Shown piece by piece: positions 21,623-33,982 of a stretch of 64,000 nucleotides of DNA. The stretch is from Eunapius fragilis (lineage: Eukaryota > Porifera > Demospongiae > Spongillida > Spongillidae). Both the position numbers and the translations under genes were made by a program. Positions within the stretch are counted from its first letter, which is position 1, and every line of letters begins with the position of its first letter. The notes below the pieces were generated by a model that ran no database searches, had not been told where the DNA came from, and saw nothing but the letters and a program-made list of their open reading frames with translations. The stretch spans positions 11,384,483-11,448,482 of the forward strand of contig OY811973.1 in NCBI GenBank assembly GCA_963681505.1, written 5' to 3'.

Positions 21623-21792
21623 CAGGGCCGTAGCGTCCAGTCCGGCCAGTCCGGCCATGGCCGGACCGGTTTTAGCCTAGCCAACTTCCAATTATTATGT
21701 TAATACTATAATTTTTATTAAATCCCTCATGGTCTCCCACCCTCGCTTCCACCAATGGCCGGACCGGTTTATTTATCGTGGCTACGGCCCTG
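21623..21792. mobile_element. 170-bp MITE with 5-bp target duplication
   Basis: Ends are CAGGGCCGTAGC and GCTACGGCCCTG. The flanks show the direct repeat CTGCA (21618-21622 and 21793-21797). Internally GGCCGGACCGGTTT appears twice in the same orientation near both ends. There is no ORF. Confidence 0.8.
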
Positions 21793-23610
21793 CTGCACGA
21801 CCATTTAGTGTAATTATATAGGTATAAAGGCATGCCATTGTGTTCCGCATGTTGTTGTGTTTCGTCTGGATTCACCGCATGTTGTCATACATCACTCTTG
21901 CCCACTTCCGCCATGCCTGCAAATGTTATCACGGCTCGTGATCACTCAGCTGTATCAGTTGTGCATGTTGAACATATATAATGAACAAGAGGGGTTGCCG
22001 TGTCATCCCGAGAAGGTTCACACATAGTTTGATTCCTAACTATTATTGCGTCATTAGATAAAAAGGATGCATCCTGGGGACCCGACAAACTGTCGGGTCC
22101 CCAGGGCTAGTGGTCTGTATTGCGTCATTATTGCATGATTAGTTATTAATCGTTAACGAGCGCTGACGAAGAAAAATTATGCGCCAGGACCTTCATGTAT
22201 AATTTAGGAGGGAATCGCAGCGATACTCACTGGGTAGCCAACTGGAGGCCACTTAGAAACATCATCTTTCCGCCAGTTATAGTGTGTGTCCTAACTATTA
22301 TTGTAGACCGGGGACCAGAGTGGGGTCCGGGTTCCCAGGACACCAAAAAAGAAAAAAATGGCGGCGAGTGAGTCAACGTCCTTCGGACTCCTTCCCGGGA
22401 TGATACTGTGTTTAACTTAGACCGGCAGAAATTTCCATATTTCCGAAATTTACGTAATCTATGAAATTACCGTATTTTAATGAAATTTCCGGTTATCACT
22501 CCGGTTATGGGAGATTTTAGTTAGGACTATCTATCTACGGCGTCCCTTTGTTTAAGCAGCAGAACAATTATGAGTTCGCTTAAAAGGTTATCTGCCAAGT
22601 GGGAGTTGTTACCGCTCGGTTCTAGGTATGCGCGTACAACCTTTCCACAAATTTATCTCCAAACGCTAACGTCATAGTTAGTCAATTTTTATTGACGAGG
22701 ATCGAATCCTCATGATCAATCGCTCTCAGAAAAACGTCGCACTCTCGACTGCCTGCATGTACATATCGTGAACTGTCTTCTGGTAGCGATTCGACACCCT
22801 ATAGATGTTAACAAAAATGCAATTTTCTTGTAAGTTGCTGCACCGACCAGTGTCTTGTAAGTTTCCACGCGGCGGACCACGCCCACGGGTGTACACTGTG
22901 TAATTAATAATTATAATATATACAAAGTGTATACTCTCTATAATGCATGCATGTGACAGCGCATTGAGCTGCTTTTCCGCGTGTTAAGAATATGTCTGAT
23001 ATGTTCTAGCCTCCGAAGGACCGAAGTCGAGGACAGAATTTATATCTTTCTTGGTCTGCTTCCGTTCTTCAGTATGTCCAGCCATGTCCCGATTTGATCA
23101 TCTTCAATGCTCGACAAGCACTGATATGACGCTTGTGTAAGCATAGGCGTCCACTCGATGGGGCATGGCCCCCCCCCTCCCCCCCCCTCCCAACTAATGT
23201 TGTGTATCAGCATGCACTAGCGTGAGCCAGCGCGGGCGATGAAACTTGGCAAGCGGCATGCGCGAGTAAGCGTAAAGCTAGATGTCAGTATATCAAAAGG
23301 GGTGAGGACGAGACCACTGACCATGAGTCCGCTTATAGCAAGGCCTGACATGCAGCCTTTAAAAACCATGCAAAAATATACCTTAATTAATTTAAAAAAA
23401 AGACATCAGTACTAAAATATAATACTGTGCATGTAGTATGTTAATGTGATAAGTTTATATATAGCAGCGGTGGGATATACAAATTAAATTAGTTCATTTT
23501 GCAGGCACTATTTAATTGAGCACAGTGAAAAGCAATTTAATTCCCCACAGCGGCAAATCAATTACATATATGTATATAGTAAAATCAAGCGCAAATCGAT
23601 CGGCATACGG

Positions 23611-23636
23611 CAGGGGCGGATCCAGGAATTCCGGAA

Positions 23637-23667
<31 letters not shown>

Positions 23668-23710
23668 CTAAGATAAAATTCATGAAGGGGGAGGGTACGG
23701 GAGGGGGCGC
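23611..23710. mobile_element. Poly-G element terminus
   Basis: CAGGGGCGGATCCAGGAATT at 23611-23630 is followed by CCGGAAGG and about 30 G. This is the same kind of terminus as the element at 1532. The other end is uncertain. A possible inverted partner is not seen within 200 bp. Confidence 0.55.
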
Positions 23711-23859
23711 GCCCCACCCAGCCGCTTTTTTTAGTTTTCCATTCATTTGGCATGAAAATTAAAGCACTTTTCACAACTAGTGGCCGTTGCAGCTCTGCAT
23801 GCATTTTTCATGAATATATATTACAATAACATTTTGGTTTACATGTACAATAGTTGTAA

Positions 23860-24365
23860 TGATACTTGAATGCGCGCAACATGTAGAGAGAAAATGTGTG
23901 AACTTGAAATTAAAAAGGAAGCCTGTCACTGTTTGCGCATCGTAGAAAAAGAATCGAAGTTCGAAAGAGCCCATACACTTTTTTTTCTTTTCAAAAACGG
24001 CCTCAAGAAACGAATACCGACGGATGGACAGACTATCCGCGCATTTATAATTAGGTGCTGGTGCAAATCTTTTAGCGTTAGAACTGGGACGTGATTTTGA
24101 CTTTTACACCCGCAGGCCATAGTTACAACGCAACACGGATAATTAAATGTTACATATTTAAATACTTGAATGCACTCAATTTAACAGCAAGAACAGAAAC
24201 ACAGAGAGAAAAAGGTTTGAAATTCAAAAAAGTAAGCCTGTCTACGCATCGTAGAAAGGAATTAAAAGAGCCCACTAATGTCGAAAACGGCCCAGCCAAA
24301 CTCTCAAAAAACGAACACATACATACATACAGACAGACGGACAGACTATCCGCGCATTTATAAAT
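23860..24365 (+). repeat. Direct duplication of about 180 bp
   Basis: The two segments (about 23870-24055 and 24170-24365) share GAGAGAAAA..TTGAAATT, AAGCCTGTC, GCATCGTAGAAA, AGAGCCCA, AAAACGGCC and finally GGACAGACTATCCGCGCATT-TATAA. They have drifted apart by small indels. A non-coding repeat unit. Confidence 0.7.
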
Positions 24366-24930
24366 AGATGATACTGTTTCTAAACAACTTAATATTACGG
24401 CATCAAGTATAACCTTTGGGCTAGCTACTCTGAAAAGCTAGGGTTAATTAACAAAAGCCTGCGTGGGTAACGACGAGAAAACTTTTCAACCACCGCATCT
24501 GGATTCTACTCCACATCTCTATGAATCAGCATCAATGCCAAACCATTTAATCTGCCATTACCCATAGTGCTTCGAAGTGATGTCTTCAGCAATTTTCACA
24601 GCAAAAAAAGGCGCAAATCATATTTTGATTTCACAAATCCGCCCCTGAATTACGCACTTGGTTTTACTGTCATTTAAATCATGCGTTGATGTAACAATTC
24701 AATAATTGATTTGAAGTGTTTTTTTTTTTGCTGTGGGCCCAACCAGAAAATTTTTTAAACGCATGATTTCACAGTACAATCAGGTGCGTTGATTTGGCAA
24801 TTGTACTTTTATTTTATACTGTCGTTTACGCTATACCCTTCGGAGGATGGCCCTGGCTGGCGCTCGCTCTTATTAAGCATATAAGTCAAAAGAATCATGT
24901 ATGCAACCGTATATATATTTATATATGAAA

Positions 24931-25172
24931 CAGTGTCCAGCAAAATCACCCTTGTGATACTTATTCAAATTTTCCAGGACAAGCAAATGAAAAGTAACGC
25001 TCGCATTGAAATGTATGGTTAATTATAAATTCAGTGCCTAATAACTTTATGATGGATAGCGCAATTTTGGATGCGTAAAGACCATTTGATAGAAGCTTTT
25101 TAGAGTTCACAGAAAATCAAAAATTTTGAAAACTTGTAAAACTACCCAGAAGGGTGATTTTGCTGGACACTG
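24931..25172. mobile_element. MITE, family 2 copy a
   Basis: Terminal inverted repeats are CAGTGTCCAGCAAAATCACC and its reverse complement, about 22 bp, ending 25172. The internal core includes GCATTGAAATGTATGG, TAATTATAAATTC, TTTTGGATGCGTAAAG and TTTTGAAAACTTG. The same core occurs at 35716-35967, 39094-39551 and 52221-52438 between different terminal repeats. There is no ORF. Confidence 0.8.
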
Positions 25173-25410
25173 TTCCATATATAGACAAGCGGACCACGAA
25201 ATTTTAATGATACTAACTTACCGCTGTAGTCTGAGGACCAGACTTAAAAATGCTAAACTTTCACACCAAAAACTAGCTAACTTAGTCAGGCGATACTCCT
25301 CCATGCCAGCGGGGCGTGTAGGCTATGAATTTAATTTATTGTTCGCACCCACTATACCAGGCGGGCGTTAATTAATGAATTAAGCCATGAGACTGAAACA
25401 CTGATTCGTC

Positions 25411-26481
25411 ATGGATGGTCGACAAGTGTACCAGAATGAGACCGTTTGGCTTGTCGCGGGCATCAATGCTGTCATCTCCATTGTCGTATGTACGGTAGCA
25501 CTCGCTCTCCTGGTTGCGATGAGTCTGCACACCTACTTTACCTACCGACTGGTGTCCTATCAGATATTGAGTCTCATGCTACTTGATTTAGCCTACAGCC
25601 TTCTCATCCTGCAGTTCGTCCCTCGAGCTTCCATCGTTAGAGGCGTTTGCGAGGCGATCGGGTTCCTGGTCGTGTACGCTGTGTGGGTCAACTTGCTCTT
25701 CAGCGTGTGTGCTGTTATACACCTGTATTGCTTCGCGGTCGCGTTCAGGAATCTCCGGAGGTTCGAACCCGTTTACGTCGCCGTTTGCGTGTTGTTACCC
25801 CTCCTGTACGCCTGGATACCGCTGAGCACGCACAGTTACGGGTCGGACAATTACCTGTGCTTCGTGACAACCTGGAATGACAGCCTCCAGATGAGCAAGA
25901 GGATAGAAGGCATTGTCGAGGAGTTTGTCCTTTTTTATGGGCCGCTGGTGGGAGTGGCAGGGATGAACTGTTTGGTGGTGTTGACGATGTTCGCCATCCT
26001 TGCTAGGCGGGTCCTGAGGTCCAGGCGCTCCAAGCCTCGCACTGCAGGTGGTTCGGAATACGACGACGTCGCGTGGGGTCCAGACGCGACCCTTGATTAC
26101 AAGATGGAGGTCGTCCGGCAGCTGTGCCCGCTAATGTTCTCCACGATATTCATCCTCGGGATGATACTGTTTCCTTTTGGTACCAGAATATACGATGCGG
26201 TCACCGCTACCCAGCCTGCGTACCAGTTTGAGCTGGACCTCACTATCGGACTTGTTGCCGGACTCTCCGGGACATTTCTCGGGTCGTTTCTTATCCTCCA
26301 TCTTTGCTACGTTAGGGCCAAGAAGCTAGGCAATAGGAATGTGTTTCCGAACGTGAGTGACGCTGCCCTCGGAACGCGGGGAGGCAGGTGCGGAACTTGT
26401 ATTTCATCATTGAATAACACTGTGTACAACGTGCCACCGGAGAGTGAAGTGGACAGATTATTAAGATCTGGAAGGAATTGA
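25411..26481 (+). CDS. Seven-transmembrane receptor, intronless (orphan GPCR)
   Basis: The frame is 356 codons from ATG at 25411 to TGA at 26479-26481. Seven hydrophobic segments fall at about residues 13-38, 47-71, 80-112, 120-137, 168-197, 240-260 and 272-300. A short glycosylatable N-terminus (NET at about 9-11) and a cytoplasmic tail follow the usual plan. TM3 begins with a Cys (VCEAIGFL), and a Cys in the second extracellular loop (NYLCFVTTW) could pair with it. The third intracellular loop is basic (RRVLRSRRSKPR) and then acidic (EYDDVAW). There is no DRY or NPxxY in the usual places, so it is not an ordinary rhodopsin-class receptor. It may belong to cAMP-receptor/GPR157-like or sponge-specific groups. 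Ligand is unknown. Confidence 0.8.
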   Translation: MDGRQVYQNETVWLVAGINAVISIVVCTVALALLVAMSLHTYFTYRLVSYQILSLMLLDLAYSLLILQFVPRASIVRGVCEAIGFLVVYAVWVNLLFSVCAVIHLYCFAVAFRNLRRFEPVYVAVCVLLPLLYAWIPLSTHSYGSDNYLCFVTTWNDSLQMSKRIEGIVEEFVLFYGPLVGVAGMNCLVVLTMFAILARRVLRSRRSKPRTAGGSEYDDVAWGPDATLDYKMEVVRQLCPLMFSTIFILGMILFPFGTRIYDAVTATQPAYQFELDLTIGLVAGLSGTFLGSFLILHLCYVRAKKLGNRNVFPNVSDAALGTRGGRCGTCISSLNNTVYNVPPESEVDRLLRSGRN

Positions 26482-27374
26482 ATTCCAACCTCATCTCTAA
26501 CCCCCCCCTCCCCCCCCCCCCCCCCCCCCCCTCTCCCCTCTATCGTTTATATATGTACTTGTATACACTACTACTGGCATATAGATATGATATCGGAGAA
26601 ATTATGGAGCTATAGGCTATAGCTGCAAACATATCCTGTGGTATGTAGTACTATACGTGAGTTTGTCGGTTTGCGGGCCTATTAAGCAATCAAAGATGCT
26701 AGATAAGGCCACAGTGGGTCGCTATTGAATTGGTTCGAATTTTGTTTTTCACCCCGCGCGAAAAATAAATCTTACTGCGCATGCGCAGATCATACAGTTC
26801 TTATTTCCACAGCAGTTCAGAAGTCACCCTTGCTCAATGAAACAATTTTGCCTTTCACACGTAGCGACAAGATAAGAGAGGTTTACGTGTTCAGACTGCT
26901 GAACTGCTGTGTTCTCCAGGAGAAAACGAGTTGGATATCACCCGGCGCGCATGCATGCATGGTTTCTGTCACCAGCAAGTATACATGAGTGTCGGCGATA
27001 ATGCCCGTGCTTCATAGTGCGTATGTTGCCACACCTAGGAGAGCATGGATTTTGTCGATTCTAATTTGAATGCGCTAATTCCCTGCAGGACAATTAATAA
27101 CTTAACTGATCGTTCTAAACGTATGCATCGTAAAAGTGTGAACGTGATAATGTTTTCTTCTACATATACACATGTCGGCATTTGTATTTGTGTTAGCTCG
27201 TGCAGTGATGCGCTTTTATGGAATAAAGTGGAATGTATAGTCAGTTTAATCATAATGTTTCATCGCCCGCATGCATGCAGGACGGGAAAATAAATAATAA
27301 AATTAACTGATCAGCGCAGTATCATTATGTAGCTTGAAGTGCTAAAGCCTATGGGTAAGCATTCCTCCCCCGCA
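26482..27374. other. Intergenic 3' of the GPCR
   Basis: A C-rich tract of about 35 bases (26500-26535) begins 20 bases past the stop codon. The rest is AT-rich with repeated GCATGCATGC palindromes (near 26946 and 27270). Short ORFs have no recognisable domain. No canonical AATAAA was seen close to the GPCR stop. Confidence 0.4.
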
Positions 27375-28549
27375 ACTAATTCCGGCACTGCAAGAGCCCA
27401 TACGTAGCTCATAGGGGCATATAGTGCATGAAAGTAATGAAGGGTAAAAATTACATATGAATATTTGTATTAATTATAAGCCCGACCTACTTATGGACAA
27501 AATGGCGAATTTCATTTATGACTTTGAAATGGAGAACAGTTAATCCCAGTTGAGGGAAAACATCGTTTTGTGCATGCAGTGCTACTTGAAATATATCAGT
27601 GCATGCATGTTGTTTCATTGCCAATAACATCAGTCTGAACCAAACTTGAATTAATGGTGTAGTGTACTGATAAGATTATTCAGCTAAGATTATTGGATGC
27701 AACTGAGGTTTACATAGATGTTACCACATGCACATATACACATTCACAAAACTGCCGGACACATACACTAAAGCCATATATATCATGACAATGAACCCTA
27801 GAGAGTGGTACAAATGTTCATAGCAGAGTTTATTAAAGAATACCTTTCCATGCAGCTTTGCTCTATTTCACCAAAAATGCCGGTATTGATCTAATGGAGC
27901 ATAGAACCATATATATTCCCACGGGCAAATAATGGAAGTAGCCTCCATCGGGTCGAATTTCTCTGATTCGACCCGATGGAGGCTACTTCCATTATTTGCC
28001 CGTGGGAATATATATGGTTCTATGCTCCATTAGATCAATACCGGCATTTTTGGTGAAATAGAGCAAAGCTGCATGGAAAGGTATTCTTTAATAAACTCTG
28101 CTATGAACATTTGTACCACTCTCTAGGGTTCATTGTCATGATATATATGGCTTTAGTGTATGTGTCCGGCAGTTTTGTGAATGTGTATATGTGCATGTGG
28201 TAACATCTATGTAAACCTCAGTTGCATCCAATAATCTTAGCTGAATAATCTTATCAGTACACTACACCATTAATTCAAGTTTGGTTCAGACTGATGTTAT
28301 TGGCAATGAAACAACATGCATGCACTGATATATTTCAAGTAGCACTGCATGCACAAAACGATGTTTTCCCTCAACTGGGATTAACTGTTCTCCATTTCAA
28401 AGTCATAAATGAAATTCGCCATTTTGTGCATAAGTAGGTCGGGCTTATAATTAATACAAATATTCATATGTAATTTTTACCCTTCATTACTTTCATGCAC
28501 TATATGCCCCTATGAGCTACGTATGGGCTCTTGCAGTGCCGGAATTAGT
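27375..28549. repeat. 1.17-kb palindrome, two 584-bp arms, 7-bp spacer
   Basis: The left arm 27375-27958 and right arm 27966-28549 are reverse complements with no length difference. On reading I found one substitution (GGACAAAATGG in the left arm against a GCACAAAATGG equivalent in the right). The spacer is TTCTCTG. No ORF or transposon terminus lies inside. Arms this similar mean a very recent inverted duplication, an intact large foldback element, or an assembly artefact in which a read folded back on itself. Confidence 0.95.
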
Positions 28550-28743
28550 ATATATATTTTTTCTATCTCTGCTCGAATCAATACATCAATACATGCCGCC
28601 CGGTTCAATACCTTATATTACAGAGGACACACACCTTATATGTCATGCAGATAAGGTCTAGCGCTAGCGTTAATCCCATGCATATCAACGATAGTCGCCG
28701 TACTCATGCATATCTGACCAACTTTTTAGTACCTTCTAAAGCT

Positions 28744-29301
28744 GTTAACAGGCTGTTTACGACAGATGCGGGGAAATATGGGGAATATAATTCATAATTC
28801 CCTCCTATAGATTTTTTTCTAAGCTAAACATGTTTAATAATACTCCATGCAATCTTTATAGATGAAATTAGAAAAGTGAAGAATCAGCAGGCATACAGTT
28901 GTCGTATTGTAACCTTTAAAAGCCAGCTCATTATAGTTTTAACGATGTGCCTCAGCATTCAAGGGACAGTTCCGATTTACACTATAGCCTATACTTAATA
29001 AATGGACAAAAGCGAATGTTATAAGAAACAATTTTATACACCGAAAACCAATTAATACAGTGGTATATAAGTAGTGCGATCGACCAGGAATTACATAGAA
29101 AAACAAAGGATACCTGGCGCAGCATGTTTGTGGAATTGTCCGACAATACGAGCCTGCATATAACTCCGTAGGGCAGTTGCAAATTTAATGCGTACTGAGT
29201 TTTAAATATGAAAAACTGCAAGAATGATCATTCAAACGACTAGGAGGGAATTATTCCCCAAGATTTCCCCGCGTCGAGTCTGTCGTAAACCGCGTGTTAA
29301 C
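28744..29301. mobile_element. 558-bp element with long terminal inverted repeats
   Basis: The left end GTTAACAGGCTGTTTACGAC and right end GTCGTAAACCGCGTGTTAAC belong to inverted repeats of about 55 bp. These also contain GCGGGGAAAT, TGGGGAAT and AATTCCCTCCTA in matching order. The interior is AT-rich without a transposase. The ends resemble each other at about 80 percent by eye, so it is moderately old. Confidence 0.75.
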
Positions 29302-30560
29302 AAAAAAAAGACTAACTACAAACCAACTGATACTCCATCATAGTACCTTTATAGTCCTTTTTAGGGAAACAGTCCTTTTCCTGCTTTCTGATTGTGAGAA
29401 TCGCTTCCGTACTGAAGAGATACACCGTACACTTATAGGGTGTTAAAAATGGCGGTTACCACTTCGCTGGTAGCAGTGAGCTCACGTTAAAGGTCTTCGT
29501 CAAGGGCGTTGTTATACGAAACATTATAATATCGTGCAGGGGGTCAAAGCATGCTAAAGCGGACTCAACCTAATGGTATACAAGTGGCCGCTGTGCTATA
29601 TTGCTTCCGCCCCAGAGTTTACCACCCTTCTAGAGGTTTTTAATAGCCTCGCCTCATGCAATACCGCGTTTCATAAGCTTCTATAATATCAAGGGCACTA
29701 TTTTGAAATACCGTGAAAGATACTGGTATATAGTCGTGAAGACAATAATGAAATCTAATGAGGTAATACTTGCAATTTACTATATGCTGAGCTTCACTTC
29801 GCGGTTATGTACATCCATGCAGTCTGGCACTGGAGGTCTCCATACTCTTGTGTGTGCCTTTTGTAACCTATTGGTTCTAGCTTTTATCGATTTATTTTGT
29901 CCTTTGTGGCGGAAGAAATTTCTCTATAGAATAACGTTAGCAGCGGCTCTTTTCCTTTCCCGTTCGCGTTGTTCACGACGTCCCATTTTATCGGTCATGC
30001 AGTTCCGATATTTGATCCATGCGGCAAACACTTTGCTGGAAGTTCTTACTTAACTATATTTAGTAATAATTGCACTACAAATATGAATAATAATCATAGC
30101 CTGCCAAGCGGACCTTATATCCGATGGGTGGGTGCAATTGCACCAGTTTGCACCTCCCCTGGCTACGGGTCTGCCATATATATAAACCATTTTAATTAAT
30201 AACCTTACGGACAGGACGTAAGGTTATTTATGTGAAGGCAAACGGCTTAGTAACTGTATAGTTGAGGAGAAAATTGTAACACATCATTATATTTTGCGGG
30301 TCTATCTATGGCGCCGTAGCAAAGATAATATCGTAGATGGTCCTAGGGGTGCCATGGATGTTACGTGGGGGGGGGGCGGGGAGACGTCTGCAGATTGTCC
30401 GGGACTCCGGGAGGGGGGATCTATCACTGGGGGGGGGGGGGGGGGGGGGGCGTGACTGACAGGCGGTACTGCGAGACATTTAACCGCCAAAACCAAGTCC
30501 AGTTAAATTTAGTTATTAATAGTTGCCTAAGCTGATTGGTTGAAACTATGGCGCGTGAGC
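29302..30560. other. Intergenic upstream of alpha-tubulin
   Basis: No gene recognised. An open stretch at 29703-30053 lacks an ATG at its start and has no domain. G tracts interrupted by C and A lie at 30365-30450, with one run of about 20 G at 30431-30450. Reverse-strand CCAAT-type sequence (GATTGGTTG, about 30533) is near the tubulin promoter. Confidence 0.4.
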
Positions 30561-30563
30561 GTC

Positions 30564-30587
30564 GTTGCTAAGGCGACGGCTTTATAA
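30564..30587 (+). promoter_or_regulatory. Candidate X-box and TATA-like element of alpha-tubulin
   Basis: GTTGCTAAGGCGAC (about 30564-30577) resembles the RFX X-box (GTTGCC-AT-GGCAAC) with mismatches. It is followed directly by TTATAA at about 30582, roughly 120 bases before the start codon. RFX factors drive ciliary genes in animals, so a ciliary or proliferative alpha-tubulin promoter is plausible. This is pattern matching only. Confidence 0.4.
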
Positions 30588-30705
30588 CCTCGCAACACCT
30601 GGAAACACTCATTCTTGCTTGCCAGCGACGCCGTTACGAAGTCTCTGCAAGTGATTATATTAAAACCAATCTTTCTCATTTTTAATCAACTTCAGTTCTT
30701 TCAAA

Positions 30706-32203
<1,498 letters not shown>

Positions 32204-33060
32204 GAGGGAAAGAGACTCGTCATACTGTTGTCATCATACCTATGGTGTATGTTGTAACCCCCGTGTATGTACATGTAGTGTTGTTGCTATACCTTCTGGC
32301 ATTTTAAGAAAGGCGAAAAAGGGGGGCGGATCTTCTATGTGCGGCAATGAATAATTAGTTATCGCCGCTAATATTCACGATGTCCACAACTCTAAGGTCC
32401 ACCTAAAGGTGCATACAGGAATGGGGTGACACTGCAATGCGCATGTTGGCAACTATCTCCTTAGTTGACAACCACTGCAGGTGGAAGTGATTGTCAGCAA
32501 GAATTGCAGGTGGAAGAGTGCCTTTTGTTTGAATGTATCAAGTCAGCAGGCTTATGGGACAGTGGCAACCCTACATATGCTTGTTCTGTTGTCCTGTTTT
32601 TGCTTGCAACAAGACAGGGTACATTCCACACCCACCATGCAAATCAGTTACCAGCTTCAGTGTTGATAACTGACCAACACCCCCTTTGGTCCCTCCTTGT
32701 GGGCAGCCTGCCTTGTGCCTGTACATCTTGAGGGGTGGGGAAGAGAAGGAACATAGAACCACATATTCATGTCTGGTCTGCACTGTGTTATGTTTAAATT
32801 ATCTCTATCTTATCATAACATTGGAATGAGGTGTGTTGGCTTGTACATGTAGGTTGTTTATGGAGCAGGTTGCTAGGGGTGGGAAATAGTTGTGTGTGTG
32901 TGAGTGAGTGTGTGTGTGTGTGTGTGATATTCAGGGAATTATGTACATTGTTTTTTTTAAAGCCTACTTATAACACCCATACACACTTAGAGCAGCTGCT
33001 GAATACAGTTCACAGATGGCCAGCTGCTCATGGGAGCCCTCATACACTGGACAGCTGCTG
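32204..33060. other. Intergenic 3' of alpha-tubulin
   Basis: No canonical AATAAA is evident close to the stop. An ATGAATAATTA at about 32347 is the nearest candidate. ORFs at 32465-32731 in two frames have no recognised domain. A GT/TGAG microsatellite lies at 32891-32926. Confidence 0.4.
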
Positions 33061-33290
33061 CCTGTTTGAGATGACCGATACGAAAAGCAGGGGGGGGGGG
33101 GGGTTGCCGTCCACTTCAGGCCCGATACGAAAAGCGGGAGGGGGTGGGGGTGCTGTACGCTTCAGGCATAATATGAAAAGTGGGTAGGGGGGGGGGAGGC
33201 TGCTTAGCGGAAGAGGGGGAGGTACCTCAAATGAAAGGAGGGGTTGCAACCCCCAACCCCCCCCCCCCCCCCTGTATCCGCCTGTGGGCG
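33060..33290. mobile_element. Poly-G element, third GATACGAAAAG copy
   Basis: CCGATACGAAAAGCAGG plus a G tract, CCCGATACGAAAAGCGGGAG and ATAATATGAAAAGTGGGTAG occur as three successive units of about 50 bp (33073-33195). A C tract and the end CCTGTATCCGCCTGTG (33271-33286) follow, the inverted form of the GGCGGATCCAGG terminus. The left terminus is not identified. Confidence 0.65.
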
Positions 33291-33439
33291 TCACCTTACT
33301 CCACAACTCTGCACACCACTGCCTGGGAAACAAAATTGAGATAGCTGCCATGATGATAAAGCACATATATTTTTTTATTATGTTAGGCTAGTTTAAATAA
33401 TTCACGTTCATGTATTCATGCAGCCCCTCAAGCATCCTC

Positions 33440-33873
33440 TTGGCTTTCAGTGGTGCCTAGTGTAGAGCTTGGTTTACATCTCGACCCCCATGAGTTCTGT
33501 GTAGGCATTAGGTGGTGGCTGAGATTGGATATTTCCAGAGGGCTTTCCTGTTCTCTTTGTCCTAACACAGCATTAGATCTCCTGGGTCACCATGCTGTTA
33601 CATGTAAGAAGGGTGGTGATGTGGTCACACGACATAATCGACTCCGAGATGTCTTTGTTGATTTCTGTCACCAGGCCCATCTTGGTGTTCACTTTGAAGT
33701 TGGTAGCAACTTGACACCCGATGGTTCTCGATCCCGCCCAGCTGATGTTTTTGGATTACTGGCAGATTTGCTGCCTTTGATTGCACTGTGTCATTCCCCC
33801 TCTCTGTTGCCTCACTAAATCAAGCATGCATCACATCAGGCTTCGCAGCTCTTTCAGCAGAAACCCCACAAGC
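33440..33873 (+). pseudogene. Reverse transcriptase family, C-terminal fragment
   Basis: Reads LHLDPHEFCVGIRWWLRLD, CSLCPNTALDLLGHHAVTC (Cys/His knuckle), RHNRLRDVF, SRSRPADVF and then, after a +1 frameshift at about 33750, RFAAFDCTVSFPL and SLNQACITSG, ending in a stop. It aligns segment by segment with the C-terminus of the minus-strand element at 36903-38945. The PAD..FDxTV arrangement resembles a PD-(D/E)XK nuclease core. Broken at both ends. Confidence 0.75.
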
Positions 33874-33982
33874 ATGAGGGGAGGAGACAGAGAAGACGTG
33901 CTCTATCTGCAGCAGAAGATTGCTCATAGAATATGTTAAACAGATGGTTGTCTATCTCTTGCAGGACAGCACCTTTTGGATA

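Larger units (their letters stand above)
21793..24930. other. Intergenic with repeat debris, no gene recognised
   Basis: Contents are a 15-bp-stem palindrome (CCTGGGGACCCGACA, 22073-22105); the word CCTAACTATTATTG at 22034 and 22289 with an inverted TAGTTAGGA at about 22522; an ATG at about 22359 followed by GCGGCGA|GTGAGT, which could be a tiny first exon; C/T-rich tracts at 23170-23200; and the repeats listed separately. No protein domain was recognised. Confidence 0.4.

Noticed and set aside
20417..26481. Bacterial symbiont contamination, suggested by two intronless genes
   Set aside because: Surrounding repeats and MITEs match the rest of the window, the 7TM receptor is eukaryotic in type, and no operon-like packing or ribosome-binding sites are seen.
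29703..30053. 116-codon plus-strand ORF
   Set aside because: It begins at a TTG, has no ATG-started core of note, no domain and no splice context.
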